Source: Chloroflexota bacterium | GTDB lineage: Bacteria; Chloroflexota; Limnocylindria; QHBO01 | Direction: 5' to 3' | Assembly (NCBI GenBank): GCA_040902225.1 | Contig: JBBDXT010000007.1 | Location: forward strand, 382,346-446,345 | Length of the DNA: 64,000 nt | Part shown: in pieces, positions 52,865-61,708 of the stretch | How positions within the stretch are numbered: position 1 is the stretch's first letter | How the letters are laid out: every line of letters begins with the position of its first letter | Made by a program: the position numbers and the translations under genes | The notes under the pieces: model-generated | The model's database searches: none | What the model was told of the DNA's origin: nothing | What the model saw: the letters and a program-made list of their open reading frames with translations, nothing else

Positions 52865-53005
52865 TCAGCGCGCGAAGCTGAGGATCGCGAAGCCGGCGAC
52901 CAGGACGAAGGCAACGAAGATGATCACCAGGCGCGCGGCCCAGTTGACGCGACGGGTCGGCAGGGGCTGGTAGGGCCGGCCTCTGCGCTGTGAACGGCGG
53001 CTCAT
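52865..53005 (-). CDS. 46-residue single-pass membrane protein
   Basis: The ATG at 53005 opens MSRRSQRRGRPYQPLPTRR, followed by one helix (LVIIFVAFVLVAGFAILSF). It starts 4 bp after the preceding stop codon, so it is co-transcribed with the 153-residue gene. Confidence 0.6.
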   Translation of the reverse strand: MSRRSQRRGRPYQPLPTRRVNWAARLVIIFVAFVLVAGFAILSFAR

Positions 53006-53009
53006 CGGC

Positions 53010-53471
53010 TCACCGACCCCACTCGCGGCGGAGGAGGAACGGGGTGGTGAGGGCCTCGCGCGTCCCGACGCTGCGCAGTTGCTTGCGCACCCGCTTGAGC
53101 AGCTTGCCGTGGTAGGTGCCGTCGCCGTACGGCTCGTGCAGCCGGGCCACGTCCCAGTCGTGGGTGCCGGCAATGGCGGCGGGCGGGAGGTATCGGTCCA
53201 GGACGGCCTTCGCCTCGTCGATCGCGACGAAGCGCCGTGCGCGCGTCGTATTGTCGAGGAGGGTCAGCAGGTCGGCAAAGCTGGCATCGAGGTCGGTGAC
53301 GAGGGTGGAGAGCCGCTCCATTGTCCCGGGCATGCGCTCCTGCTTGAAGAGGCCGCCAAGGAGCGCCTTGCGGTCCTCGTCGCCCAGGGCGGAGAGCGCG
53401 TCACGCAGGGCCGGGACAGCCGCGGCTGGATCCGCCATCGGGACCTCGTACTCGTAGAGATGGACCATCAC
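53010..53471 (-). CDS. Conserved-looking helical protein, function unknown
   Basis: This 153-residue protein is helical with no signal peptide (LRDALSALGDEDRKALLGGL; ERLSTLVTDLDASFADLLTL). The C-terminal half has HDWDVARLHEPYGDGTYHG, a motif I do not recognise. ATGA overlap couples it to the DinB gene upstream. Confidence 0.55.
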   Translation of the reverse strand: MMVHLYEYEVPMADPAAAVPALRDALSALGDEDRKALLGGLFKQERMPGTMERLSTLVTDLDASFADLLTLLDNTTRARRFVAIDEAKAVLDRYLPPAAIAGTHDWDVARLHEPYGDGTYHGKLLKRVRKQLRSVGTREALTTPFLLRREWGR

Positions 53472-53947
53472 TGCCGCTGGTCCCCGAATTCGCCGAAGGT
53501 CCAGCCATCCATCGGCGGCGGCTCGATCCCGAGCTGGGTAAGAATGGTGGCCGCCTGGGACCGATGCTCGGTGGCGTGGTTGATGGCCTGCACCAGGACG
53601 ACCAAGGTGGGGACCTTGTCGTCGTCGATCTCGATGATGGCCTGAGGGTCGAGCCGTTCGGCGACCTCAGCCAGCTGATGCCCCGTGAAGCGCGTCCGCT
53701 CCAGGAGGAGGTCGATGCCCGGCCATGGCCCGGGAATCTCCCAGCGGACCGGCGGCTCCCAGCCGGTGAGCAGCTGCAGGTACCAACTCTCGGCGCGGAC
53801 GATGTGAATGAGCGTGTGGGCGAGCTCGCCGTAGGTGCCCTCGACCGACGTGGAGCGCTGCTCGTCCGTCAGGTCGCGGCACGCCTCGAGGAGACGCTCG
53901 TTCGCCCATCGGTTCTGCCGGAAGATCTCGGTGAGAGTGGTGGTCAT
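53468..53947 (-). CDS. DinB-family metal-dependent four-helix protein
   Basis: This 159-residue protein has the DinB_2 pattern: NRWANERLLEACRDLTDEQ, HTLIHIVRAESWYLQLL and NHATEHRSQAATILTQLG. The three histidines (H48-type, H at NHATEH) would bind a metal. It may be a thiol-linked hydrolase or transferase. A GATACT box precedes the ATG by eight bases. Confidence 0.85.
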   Translation of the reverse strand: MTTTLTEIFRQNRWANERLLEACRDLTDEQRSTSVEGTYGELAHTLIHIVRAESWYLQLLTGWEPPVRWEIPGPWPGIDLLLERTRFTGHQLAEVAERLDPQAIIEIDDDKVPTLVVLVQAINHATEHRSQAATILTQLGIEPPPMDGWTFGEFGDQRQ

Positions 53948-53992
53948 CGCCTGCGAGTATCGCCGCAAGGACCGACCGGTACAATCGGCCGC

Positions 53993-54775
53993 ATGTTGCT
54001 CGACGGCAAGAAGCTGCTCATCACCGGCGTTCTCACCGACGACAGCATCGCGTTCAGCATCGCGAAGGTCGCGCAGGAGGCCGGTGCCGAGGTGCTCCTC
54101 ACCGGGGTTGGGCGGGGGATGAGCCTGACCCAGCGCGTGGCAAGGAAGCTGCCGACCACACCCGACGTGCTCGAGTTGGACGTCAACAATCCCGAGCACA
54201 TCGAGGCGGTGAGCGACGAGCTCATGAAGCGCTGGGGCAAGGTCGACGGGGTGGTCCACGCCATCGGCTTCATGCCGAGCGACGGACTGGGCGGCAACTT
54301 CCTGAACACCCCCTGGGAGAGCGTGGCGTTCGGCTTTCAGACATCGGCCTATTCGCTGAAAGCGCTCAGCGTCGGCCTGCTTGAGCCGATGAAGGCGGCG
54401 GACGGCGCATCGGTCGTCAGCCTCACCTTCGACGGTCGCTTCGCCTGGCCGATCTACGACTGGATGGGGGTCGCCAAGGCGGGCCTCGAGGCCGTGACGC
54501 GCTACCTGGCGCGTGACCTGGGCGAGTTCGGCATCCGGGTCAACACCGTCTCGGCCGGACCGATTCGCACCATTGCCGGCAAGAGCATCCCCGGCTTCGA
54601 CCAGATCGCGGACACCTGGCTCAAGCGCGCCCCGCTGGGCTGGGACATGAACGATGCGACCGCGGTCGGCCAGATGGTCTGCTTCCTGCTCAGCGACTGG
54701 GCGGCGAAGACCTCAGGCGAGCTGATCCACGTGGACGGTGGCTACCACGCCATGGGGACCGATATCCGCCGCTAG
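53993..54775 (+). CDS. fabI: Enoyl-[acyl-carrier-protein] reductase (InhA/FabI type)
   Basis: This 260-residue NADH-dependent enzyme completes each fatty-acid elongation cycle. It shows LITGVLTDDSIAFSIAKVAQ (nucleotide loop) and the catalytic Y155-x6-K162 in IYDWMGVAKAGLEAV, with SAGPIRTIA. The sequence LTFDGRFAWPIYDWM resembles actinobacterial InhA. A TACAAT -10 box lies seven bases before the ATG (leaderless). Confidence 0.94.
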   Translation: MLLDGKKLLITGVLTDDSIAFSIAKVAQEAGAEVLLTGVGRGMSLTQRVARKLPTTPDVLELDVNNPEHIEAVSDELMKRWGKVDGVVHAIGFMPSDGLGGNFLNTPWESVAFGFQTSAYSLKALSVGLLEPMKAADGASVVSLTFDGRFAWPIYDWMGVAKAGLEAVTRYLARDLGEFGIRVNTVSAGPIRTIAGKSIPGFDQIADTWLKRAPLGWDMNDATAVGQMVCFLLSDWAAKTSGELIHVDGGYHAMGTDIRR

Positions 54776-55251
54776 CTCTCATAGAGGTCGGGATCCAGGA
54801 GCCAGGCCAGCTCACCGCCTCCAGGCTCGGGGACGCCGGGGAACTCGACGCAGGCGATGCCGCCCTTGCGCATCCGAACGGACGAGGCGCCGGTGAGCAG
54901 GTCGACGGCACCCGAGAGGTCCGGTTCGTGGCCGACGAACATGACGCGGCGACCATCCGGGTGGGCTGCCATGGCCCGCGCGAAGTCGGGCCAGTCAGCT
55001 CCGGGGCGGAGCCGGTCGTCGACGACCGGGGCGCCTGACATCTCGAGCCCGGCCATCACCAGCTCGGCGGTCTGCAGCGCACGTGACAGCGGTGAGGAGA
55101 GGACGACGTCCGGCCGGAGGTTCAGCCCGCGCCAGATGGGGGCAGCCGCCTTGAGTGCATCGACGCCTGCCTTGGTGAGCTGACGCTCGTCGTCGTCCGC
55201 AGCCGCCGAGTAGTGCCCGGCCTTGCCGTGGCGGACGAAATAGAGGATCAC
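54772..55251 (-). CDS. SixA-like histidine phosphatase
   Basis: This 159-residue phosphatase has the catalytic RHGKAGHY, SSPLSRALQTAELV and VGHEPDLS motifs of the SixA branch. It may dephosphorylate phosphohistidine proteins. The start is GTG at 55251. It follows hmgA by 13 bp on the same strand and shares a 4-bp stop overlap with fabI. Confidence 0.86.
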   Translation of the reverse strand: MILYFVRHGKAGHYSAAADDDERQLTKAGVDALKAAAPIWRGLNLRPDVVLSSPLSRALQTAELVMAGLEMSGAPVVDDRLRPGADWPDFARAMAAHPDGRRVMFVGHEPDLSGAVDLLTGASSVRMRKGGIACVEFPGVPEPGGGELAWLLDPDLYES

Positions 55252-55264
55252 TGGCCCGGCGCGT

Positions 55265-56494
55265 TCAGTCCGGGAAGGCTTCCGGGCCCCGATCGGCCAG
55301 CTCGGCGGCGTGAGCCTCGGCGTCGGCGGCGCTCGGGGGAAGCCACGAGAACGGGTAGCGCGGGTCGTCCAGCTCACCCGCCTGGCGCGTGAGGCGCAGC
55401 GGGTGGAAGGTGTCGATCATGACCGCCAGCTCCTCGGTCGCCTCCTTGCCGATGCTCGCCTCGACCGTCCCAGGATGCGGGCCATGCGGGATCCCGGCCG
55501 GGTGGACGGTGAACGAGCTGATCTCCACCCCGCGCCGGCTCATGAAGTTGCCGGCGACGTAGTAGATGACCTCGTCGCTGTTGATGTTGCTGTGGTTGTA
55601 CGGCGCGGGGATGGCGAGCGGGTGGTAGTCGAACTTGCGCGGCACGAAGGAGCAGACGACGAAATTGCGCGGCTGGAAGGTGAGGTGCACCGGCGGTGGC
55701 TGGTGGACGCGCCCGGTGATCGGCTCGAAGTCGGCGATGTTGAAGGCGTAGGGGTACAGATACCCGTCCCAGCCGACCAGGTCGAAGGGATGGAACGCGT
55801 AGTGGTAGGCGGTCAGCTTCCCGCCCTTCTTGACCTCGACCACGAAGTCGCCGGTCTCGTGGTGCGCCTCCATCTCGCCCGGGGGCCGGATGTCGCGCTC
55901 GCAGTAGGGTGCATGCTCGAGCATCTGCCCGTACTCGTTCCGGTACCGCTTCGGCGGCTCGATATGCGACGGGCACTCGAGCCATAGCATCCGCTGGTCG
56001 TCGCCACCGGGGAGGATGCGATAGGTGGTGCCGATGGGGATGACGAGATAGTCGCCCGGCCCGTAGTCGATCGGCCCGAAGACGGTCTCCAGGGCCCCAT
56101 GCCCCTCGTGGACGTAGAACATTTCGTCCATCTCGCCATTGCGGTAGAAGTGCTCCATGGCCGAGGCGGGACGCACGATGCCGAAGGTCACGTCGGCGTT
56201 GTAGAAGAGCGGAACGCGGCCGCTGACCGCGTCACCGGCGACCGCCAGGCCGGCCGAGTTGACCAGGTGGTGGCGGTGGGGTCCGGCCTCGTCATCGGTC
56301 CAGGGCTCGAGCGAAACATCCCGCACCTTCTCGATCCGGTTGGTCTGGGTCGGCGGCGTGTGGTGGTAGAGGAGGCTCGCCTTGCCGGAGAAGCCCTCCA
56401 CCCCGAACAGCTCCTCGGCGTACAGGCTGCCGTCAGGCTTGCGGAACTGGGTGTGGCGCTTGTGCGGCACCTGGCCGCGCTGGAGGTAGAACAC
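55265..56494 (-). CDS. hmgA: Homogentisate 1,2-dioxygenase
   Basis: This 409-residue cupin enzyme opens homogentisate to maleylacetoacetate. It shows FYNADVTFGIVRP, FYVHEGHGALET and YYVAGNFMSRRGVEISSFTV with HPAGIPHGPHPG, carrying the iron ligands. It is shorter than mammalian HGD at the N-terminus. The start is GTG at 56494 with a TAGAAT box nine bases upstream. sixA follows on the same strand. Confidence 0.93.
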   Translation of the reverse strand: MFYLQRGQVPHKRHTQFRKPDGSLYAEELFGVEGFSGKASLLYHHTPPTQTNRIEKVRDVSLEPWTDDEAGPHRHHLVNSAGLAVAGDAVSGRVPLFYNADVTFGIVRPASAMEHFYRNGEMDEMFYVHEGHGALETVFGPIDYGPGDYLVIPIGTTYRILPGGDDQRMLWLECPSHIEPPKRYRNEYGQMLEHAPYCERDIRPPGEMEAHHETGDFVVEVKKGGKLTAYHYAFHPFDLVGWDGYLYPYAFNIADFEPITGRVHQPPPVHLTFQPRNFVVCSFVPRKFDYHPLAIPAPYNHSNINSDEVIYYVAGNFMSRRGVEISSFTVHPAGIPHGPHPGTVEASIGKEATEELAVMIDTFHPLRLTRQAGELDDPRYPFSWLPPSAADAEAHAAELADRGPEAFPD

Positions 56495-56607
56495 GGTCCG
56501 GCCATTCTAGAGTCCGCGTGCCGCCATCGATCCGTTCGCGGGCTGCGGTAGACTCGTTGCCTCGGCAACTAGACCGATGCGGCCGCCGGGCCGGGGAGAC
56601 GACCTCC

Positions 56608-57093
56608 ATGTTCAACGTCACACGACTCAACCACGCCGTCCTCTGGGTCCGCGACGCGGATAAGGCGGCCGAGTTCTACCACCGCGTCTTCGGCTTCGAG
56701 GAGCTGGAGCGGCCGCAGGGCATGCGCGCCGCGTTCATGCGCTCGCCGAGCGGTGGCAATCACCACGACCTGGGTCTGTTCGAGGTGGGAGCCGCGGCCC
56801 CCCGCCCGCCGCGCGGCTCGGTGGGCCTCTACCACCTGGCCTGGGAGGTCGGGACGATCGAGGACCTCGCAGGTGCAGCAAAGGCACTTTCGGAGGCCGG
56901 GGCGCTCGGGGGTGCCAGCGACCACGGGGTGAGCAAGTCGCTCTACGGCCGCGACCCCGACGGCAACGAGTTCGAGATCATGTGGCAGGTTCCGCGCGAG
57001 GCGTGGGGCGAGTACGCCGACTCGGGGGTGGTGCTCCCACTCGACCTCGAGGCGGAGCTCGAGCGCTGGGGCACCAAGGGCGCCGTCCAGTAG
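56608..57093 (+). CDS. VOC-superfamily dioxygenase-like protein
   Basis: This 161-residue protein shows LNHAVLWVRDADKAAEFYH, NHHDLGLFEVG, YHLAWEVGTIEDLAGAA and DPDGNEFEIMW. It resembles the protein at 52361 and may act on an aromatic ring or glyoxal-type substrate. It is divergent from hmgA, so a link to aromatic catabolism is plausible. The ATG is at 56608 within a GACCTCC context; no strong ribosome-binding site. Confidence 0.8.
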   Translation: MFNVTRLNHAVLWVRDADKAAEFYHRVFGFEELERPQGMRAAFMRSPSGGNHHDLGLFEVGAAAPRPPRGSVGLYHLAWEVGTIEDLAGAAKALSEAGALGGASDHGVSKSLYGRDPDGNEFEIMWQVPREAWGEYADSGVVLPLDLEAELERWGTKGAVQ

Positions 57094-57121
57094 GAGAGCA
57101 TCGGTACACTCGCAAGCGTCC

Positions 57122-58198
57122 GTGTCCGACCTCGTTCCGGTCATCCATTCCGACGCGCACCTCGCCCACACCGGGCTGATCGAGCTCGCCAGCGGGGTCG
57201 AGATCCCCTGCTGGGAGTCGCCCGAGCGGGTGCTTGCCATCGAGGCCGCGCTTGCCGCTGATGGTGGGTACGCCTTCGACTCCCCCGATGGGCACGGGCG
57301 TGGACCCATCCTCGCGGTCCACGACGCCGACATGGTGGACGTCTTCGAGCATGCCTGGACCGATGCCCTGGCCGCGGGCGCGACCGACGGCTCGCGGGCA
57401 TGGCTGCCGGACACGTTCCTGCTGGATGCCTTTCGCGGCCCGATGCCGCCCAGCGAGCTGCCGGCCGGACGTCACCATCAGCTTGGCGCCTATCTCTTCG
57501 ACACCGCCACGCCGATCGTGGCGGGGACGTGGGGCGCAGCGCTGACCGCGGTCGACGTGGCGCTGAGCACCGCCGAGCGCGTGGTGGGTGGGGCCGCGCT
57601 GGCCTACGGCCTCTGCCGGCCGCCCGGACATCACGCCGCGCGGGGCATGCTGGGTGGCTACTGCTACTTCAACAATGCGGCGATCGTGGCCGACTGGCTG
57701 CGACGCGAGGGCGGCGCGCGGCGGGTGGCGATCCTGGACATCGACTATCACCACGGCAACGGCACGCAACAGATCTTCTGGGAGCGGGGCGATGTGCTGT
57801 ACCTCTCGCTCCACGCCGACCCGGCGCGCGCCTATCCCTACTTCTCGGGATACGCTGGCGAGGGTGGTGCCGGCGACGGTGCGCGCCTGACCCGCAACTG
57901 GCCACTCCCCGCGGGAACGGCGCTTGACGCCTATGCCGTGGCCCTGGCAGAGGCGCTGCAGATGATCGTCGCCTTCGCACCGGATGCGCCGCTCGTCATC
58001 TCGGCCGGATTCGACACTTTCGAGCGCGACCCGATCGGCGACCTGGCACTCCGCACCCCGGACTACGAGGAGATCGGGCGCCTGATCGCGGCCCTGGGGA
58101 TCCCGATGATCGCCCTGCAGGAGGGCGGCTACGCGCTCGATGCGCTGGGCGCCAACGCCGTCGCCCTGCTGTCCGGCCTGCGCGGCCCTCAGACCTAA
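57122..58198 (+). CDS. Histone deacetylase/acetylpolyamine amidohydrolase family protein
   Basis: This 358-residue zinc enzyme shows CRPPGHHAARGMLGGYCYFN, IDYHHGNGTQQIFW and SAGFDTFERDPIGDL, with all HDAC zinc ligands and catalytic histidines. The bacterial members deacetylate polyamines or acetoin-related substrates. The GTG start follows a TACACT box by 11 bases. Its stop overlaps the convergent dehydratase stop by 4 bp. Confidence 0.92.
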   Translation: MSDLVPVIHSDAHLAHTGLIELASGVEIPCWESPERVLAIEAALAADGGYAFDSPDGHGRGPILAVHDADMVDVFEHAWTDALAAGATDGSRAWLPDTFLLDAFRGPMPPSELPAGRHHQLGAYLFDTATPIVAGTWGAALTAVDVALSTAERVVGGAALAYGLCRPPGHHAARGMLGGYCYFNNAAIVADWLRREGGARRVAILDIDYHHGNGTQQIFWERGDVLYLSLHADPARAYPYFSGYAGEGGAGDGARLTRNWPLPAGTALDAYAVALAEALQMIVAFAPDAPLVISAGFDTFERDPIGDLALRTPDYEEIGRLIAALGIPMIALQEGGYALDALGANAVALLSGLRGPQT

Positions 58199-59619
58199 CC
58201 CCTGAGAATCTCCGCGAAGGCCGCCGTGTCGACGTTGCCGCCGCTGATGACGATCACGCGGTGGTCGTCGCCGTCCGGCTGAGGAGCAGCGCCCGAGAGG
58301 AGGGCCGCCATGCCGGCCGCGCCCGACGCCTCAACAACCAGGCGCGCTCGCGTCGCGAGCTGGCGCATCGCATCGGCCATCTGCTCCTCGCTGACGGTCA
58401 CGATCTCGTCCATGAAGCGCCGCAGGTGCAGGAAGGGGAGCCAGCCGAGATGCTCGACGCGCAGCCCATCGGCCATGGTGCGAGTGGTGAGCGAGCCGTC
58501 CCAGCGAACGATCTCGCCCGTGACCAACGACTCGCGGGCGTCCGCAGCCAGCTCCGGCTCGACCCCGATGACGCGGGCATTCGGCGCCAGCGCCTTGATG
58601 GCGGTGGCGATCCCGGCGGACAGGCCGCCACCACTCACCGGGATGAGAACGCTCGTCACCGCGGGCAGATCCTCCGCGATCTCCAGGCCGCAGGTGCCCT
58701 GCCCGGCGATGATCCGCCGATCGTCGTACGGCTCGATCATGACCCGCCCGTCCCGCGCGACCAGCTCCAGCGCGATGGCGTGTCGCTCCTCTCCCGTCCG
58801 CCCGGCGACCACGATCTCGGCGCCATCGCGTCGGACCCCGGCCACCTTCACCGGCGGGGCGTCCTCCGGCATCACGATGGTGGCGTGCGCACCGAGCAGT
58901 CGCGCGGCCCGCGCCACCGCCTGGGCGTGGTTGCCTGACGAGTAGGTGACGACGCCTCGCGACCGCTCCTCGTCGGTCAGCGAGGCGACCGCGTTGTAGG
59001 CGCCGCGCATCTTGAAGGCGCCGACGGGCTGCAGGCTCTCCGGCTTGAGCCAGGTGCGGTCGTCCCAGCGCAGCAGCGGGGTGTGCAGGGCCACTCCCCG
59101 GATCCGCTCGGCAGCTTGACGAATCTCGTCGACGGTCACCAGCTCAAGCCCGTCGAGCTGGTCAGCGTGCTCTTCGAGGTGCGACAGGACGAATCGTTCG
59201 ACGATCGCCCCCAGGCTCATCTCACCAACGGACGGGTGGAGGCCGCGCGCCTGCCACGCCTCCGGGGGCAGCCCCTGCAGCGTCGCGGATGCGTCGCCGA
59301 TCTGGGCCGTTACCCGGCGCAGCAACTCGGCCGGGTCGGTGCGCCGTTCCAACTCGATGGCAGCGATGCGGCCGGCATCGGCCTTGGTCCGCCCGAAGGG
59401 GATCGGCTCCGCTGCCCCGGCGGCACGCGCAGCGAGCAGCTTCCGGACCTGGTCGAGCCAGTAGCCGGGGAACTCGGCCAGGTGCGCCCACACCTGTCCC
59501 GCCTCCCAGCGCTCGGATGCACCCGGATCGGGATCGGTCAGGCCCGATGGCAGAGGGCGCGCCGCGTGCGCGACGAGCCGCCGCTCGACCCTGGCGAGCC
59601 GATCAGGGACGGGGTTCAT
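58195..59619 (-). CDS. DinB-like domain fused to threonine dehydratase-family PLP enzyme
   Basis: This 474-residue protein has a DinB-like four-helix domain at about 10-158 (WEAGQVWAHLAEFPGYWLDQ, ending VLSHLEEHADQLDGL). A fold-type II PLP enzyme follows from 160: VTVDEIRQAAERIRGVALHT, GAFKMRGAYNAVA with Schiff-base K203, SSGNHAQAVA and SGGGLSAGI. The second domain is typical of threonine dehydratase or serine racemase without an ACT regulatory domain. The two parts run in one frame with no stop. The ATG at 59619 overlaps the GNAT gene stop (ATGA). Confidence 0.88.
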   Translation of the reverse strand: MNPVPDRLARVERRLVAHAARPLPSGLTDPDPGASERWEAGQVWAHLAEFPGYWLDQVRKLLAARAAGAAEPIPFGRTKADAGRIAAIELERRTDPAELLRRVTAQIGDASATLQGLPPEAWQARGLHPSVGEMSLGAIVERFVLSHLEEHADQLDGLELVTVDEIRQAAERIRGVALHTPLLRWDDRTWLKPESLQPVGAFKMRGAYNAVASLTDEERSRGVVTYSSGNHAQAVARAARLLGAHATIVMPEDAPPVKVAGVRRDGAEIVVAGRTGEERHAIALELVARDGRVMIEPYDDRRIIAGQGTCGLEIAEDLPAVTSVLIPVSGGGLSAGIATAIKALAPNARVIGVEPELAADARESLVTGEIVRWDGSLTTRTMADGLRVEHLGWLPFLHLRRFMDEIVTVSEEQMADAMRQLATRARLVVEASGAAGMAALLSGAAPQPDGDDHRVIVISGGNVDTAAFAEILRG

Positions 59620-60154
59620 CGGTCCTTCGCCGCTCGTCGGACTCGGCCCCGCGTCAAGGTGTAGACGTCGATATCGTGCCACTTGCCCTTGTGGTACCAC
59701 GCCTCGCGCGACGTTCCCTCCTTGATGAAGCCGCACTCTCGGCAACGCGATGCGAGCCCACGTTGTCGACGTGGATCGTCAGATGGAGCCGGTTGATCGG
59801 CTGCGTGTCGAAGAGCCAGCCGGCAAACAGACCGAGAGCCTCGCTCGCGATGCCCTTTCCCCAGTCGGCGCGGTCGAAGACGCGATACCCGAGCTCCATG
59901 TCGGGGACATCGCCGTTCAGCTTGTTCCTGTCGACCGTGCCGACGAGCCGATCCTGCTGGTCGACCATCACGAGCACGCCCTCGCCATCCGACATGCGCC
60001 CGTCTTCCTCGAACCTGCGTCGGAATTTGATCAGTGAACCCCGTGACAGCGGATACCAGGGCCCACGTCCCTCGATATCCATCATCCGGCCGTACAGCTT
60101 CTCGACATCGGCTTCAGCGATCGGACGCAGAGATACGTTTGTCCCCTTGATCAC
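59616..60154 (-). pseudogene. GNAT (RimJ/RimL-type) acetyltransferase gene with a single-base frameshift
   Basis: From the GTG at 60154, preceded by AAAGGAGG, the frame encodes a RimJ/RimL-like acetyltransferase (VSLRPIAEADVEKLYGR, then DRADWGKGIASEAL, and NRLHLTIHVDNVGSHRVAE). It then goes out of frame at 59736-59740. In the next frame CGFIKEGTSREAWYHKGKWH continues the expected C-terminus to VYTLTRGR and stops at 59616 with an ATGA overlap with the downstream gene. One A is missing (GAGAAGTGC expected, GAGAGTGC seen). This is either a recent lesion or a sequence error. Confidence 0.8.
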
Positions 60155-60167
60155 ATTGTTGCCTCCT

Positions 60168-61169
60168 TTAGGGATGCGCAATGACAGGAGTCGCGAGCTT
60201 GCCAAGTCGTTCGACCGCAAGCGTCACCTGGTCGCCGGGCTCGAGCCAGCGCTTGAAGACCTCATCCTTGATCTCCAGCAGGCAGCCGGTGCCGACGGTG
60301 CCTGATCCGATCAGGTCGCCGGGTCGCAGCCGCACATCGGCGCTGGCACGCTCGATCATCTCGCCAAAGCCGAACTGCGCATCGGCCCAGCTGCCGCGCG
60401 AGAGTTCAACACCGTTCACCTCAGCGGTCATGGCCAGGTCATAGCCCTTCGCGTGCCGCGCATCTGCCAGCTCATCGGGGGTGACCAGCCAGGGTCCGAT
60501 GGACGACGCGAAGTCCTTTCCCTTTGCCGGACCGAGGCGGACCGTCGTCTCCTCGCGCTGCAGGTCGCGGGCGCTCCAATCGTTGAAGACCATGTATCCG
60601 CCGATCGCCTCCTCACCCCGCTCCGCGGAGAGGTCCTCGACAGGCGTGTCGATCAGCGCCGCCACCTCCAGCTCGTAGTCCAGCTCCTGCGACGCGGCGG
60701 GGCGCCAGACCGGATCTCCAGGGCCGCGAATCTCCGAGACGTTCGAAAAGTAAAAGATCGGGATCCGATACCAGGCCTCAGGCACCGTTCCCCCGCGGCG
60801 CTCCCACATGGTACGGACGTGACCCTCGAACGCGTAGAAGTCGCGCAGTGATGGAGGCTTCAGGATGGGTGGCCCGAACAGAAGGTCGATCGCGGCCAGC
60901 GTCGGCTGCTCGGCATCGGCCGACGCCTCAACGATCTCGCCCAGCGCTCCGACCCTCAGCCCGCGTCCCAGCAGGTCGTCCAGCGTCGTCAGCGGCTGCC
61001 GGAAGAGGGCTGAGTTGTGGGCCAGTCTCGGGTCGGCCGCCACCCGTGCGCGGCGCGCCGGCTCCAGGTCGAGCCAGTGTCCCGGGGCGTCTCCTGCGTC
61101 AAGGGCCGCTGCGATTCGCCAGGGAGTGCCGGCAGGGGCATCCGTCTCCCGGACGTGGGCAACCTTCAT
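60168..61169 (-). CDS. Fumarylacetoacetate hydrolase family protein
   Basis: This 333-residue enzyme has the FAH core YELEVAALIDTPVEDLSAER, GYMVFNDWSARDLQ and LRPGDLIGSGTVGTGCLLEI, with the metal-binding Glu/Asp set. It matches the C-terminal catalytic domain of FAH and probably cleaves fumarylacetoacetate, given hmgA and hppD nearby. A TAGACT box nine bases before the ATG suggests its own promoter. Confidence 0.9.
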   Translation of the reverse strand: MKVAHVRETDAPAGTPWRIAAALDAGDAPGHWLDLEPARRARVAADPRLAHNSALFRQPLTTLDDLLGRGLRVGALGEIVEASADAEQPTLAAIDLLFGPPILKPPSLRDFYAFEGHVRTMWERRGGTVPEAWYRIPIFYFSNVSEIRGPGDPVWRPAASQELDYELEVAALIDTPVEDLSAERGEEAIGGYMVFNDWSARDLQREETTVRLGPAKGKDFASSIGPWLVTPDELADARHAKGYDLAMTAEVNGVELSRGSWADAQFGFGEMIERASADVRLRPGDLIGSGTVGTGCLLEIKDEVFKRWLEPGDQVTLAVERLGKLATPVIAHP

Positions 61170-61246
61170 GGTCGGACGAGTCTACGAGGTCACGCATCCT
61201 CGGCGGCTCGGCGTGCGCTTCGTGTCGCGGGGCCGGCGGCCGCCGT

Positions 61247-61669
61247 TCAGCTTGGGATCGGCTCGCAACGGTCTTCGGCGAAGACCTCTACCGCGCGTAC
61301 TTGATCGTTCATCGCTCGGTTCCAGTCCGCGACCGGGACGAGTCCGGCGCATCGAAGCAGCTCGATCTCGCCGGACCCGAAGCTGTCGCGTCGTGCGTCA
61401 TGGGCGATCCGCACATCGCCAGGCCCCAGGACCGCATAGGTGCGCGTGATGGGATCGCCCTCGATGGTGGTGAGGCGGCTGACGAATGTTGCAGGGGTGC
61501 CGCGCTCGAACGCGTTGAGCAGGCATCGGCGCCCTTCCTGGTTGAGGTTGGTGCCCATCTGCTGATCCTCGGCTCCGCAGTCAATGCCGAGCGGCGACGG
61601 GGACGGAGCCCCGAATCCGCAGCCGGTCAGGAGCAACGTGGCGAGGATGAAGATGAGGGCGGCGCGCAT
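61247..61669 (-). CDS. Small lipoprotein, function unknown
   Basis: This 140-residue protein has a lipobox (LATLLLTGCGFG) and two disulfide-prone cysteines in the mature part (IDCGAED; CEPIPS). The central TRTYAVLGPGDVRIAHDARR is hydrophilic. It lies between the SnoaL-like and FAH genes on the same strand. No family is recognised with confidence. Confidence 0.65.
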   Translation of the reverse strand: MRAALIFILATLLLTGCGFGAPSPSPLGIDCGAEDQQMGTNLNQEGRRCLLNAFERGTPATFVSRLTTIEGDPITRTYAVLGPGDVRIAHDARRDSFGSGEIELLRCAGLVPVADWNRAMNDQVRAVEVFAEDRCEPIPS

Positions 61670-61708
61670 GAGCGGAGGACGCGTCCCGGTCGGTTTCCGT
61701 TCCGCTCC

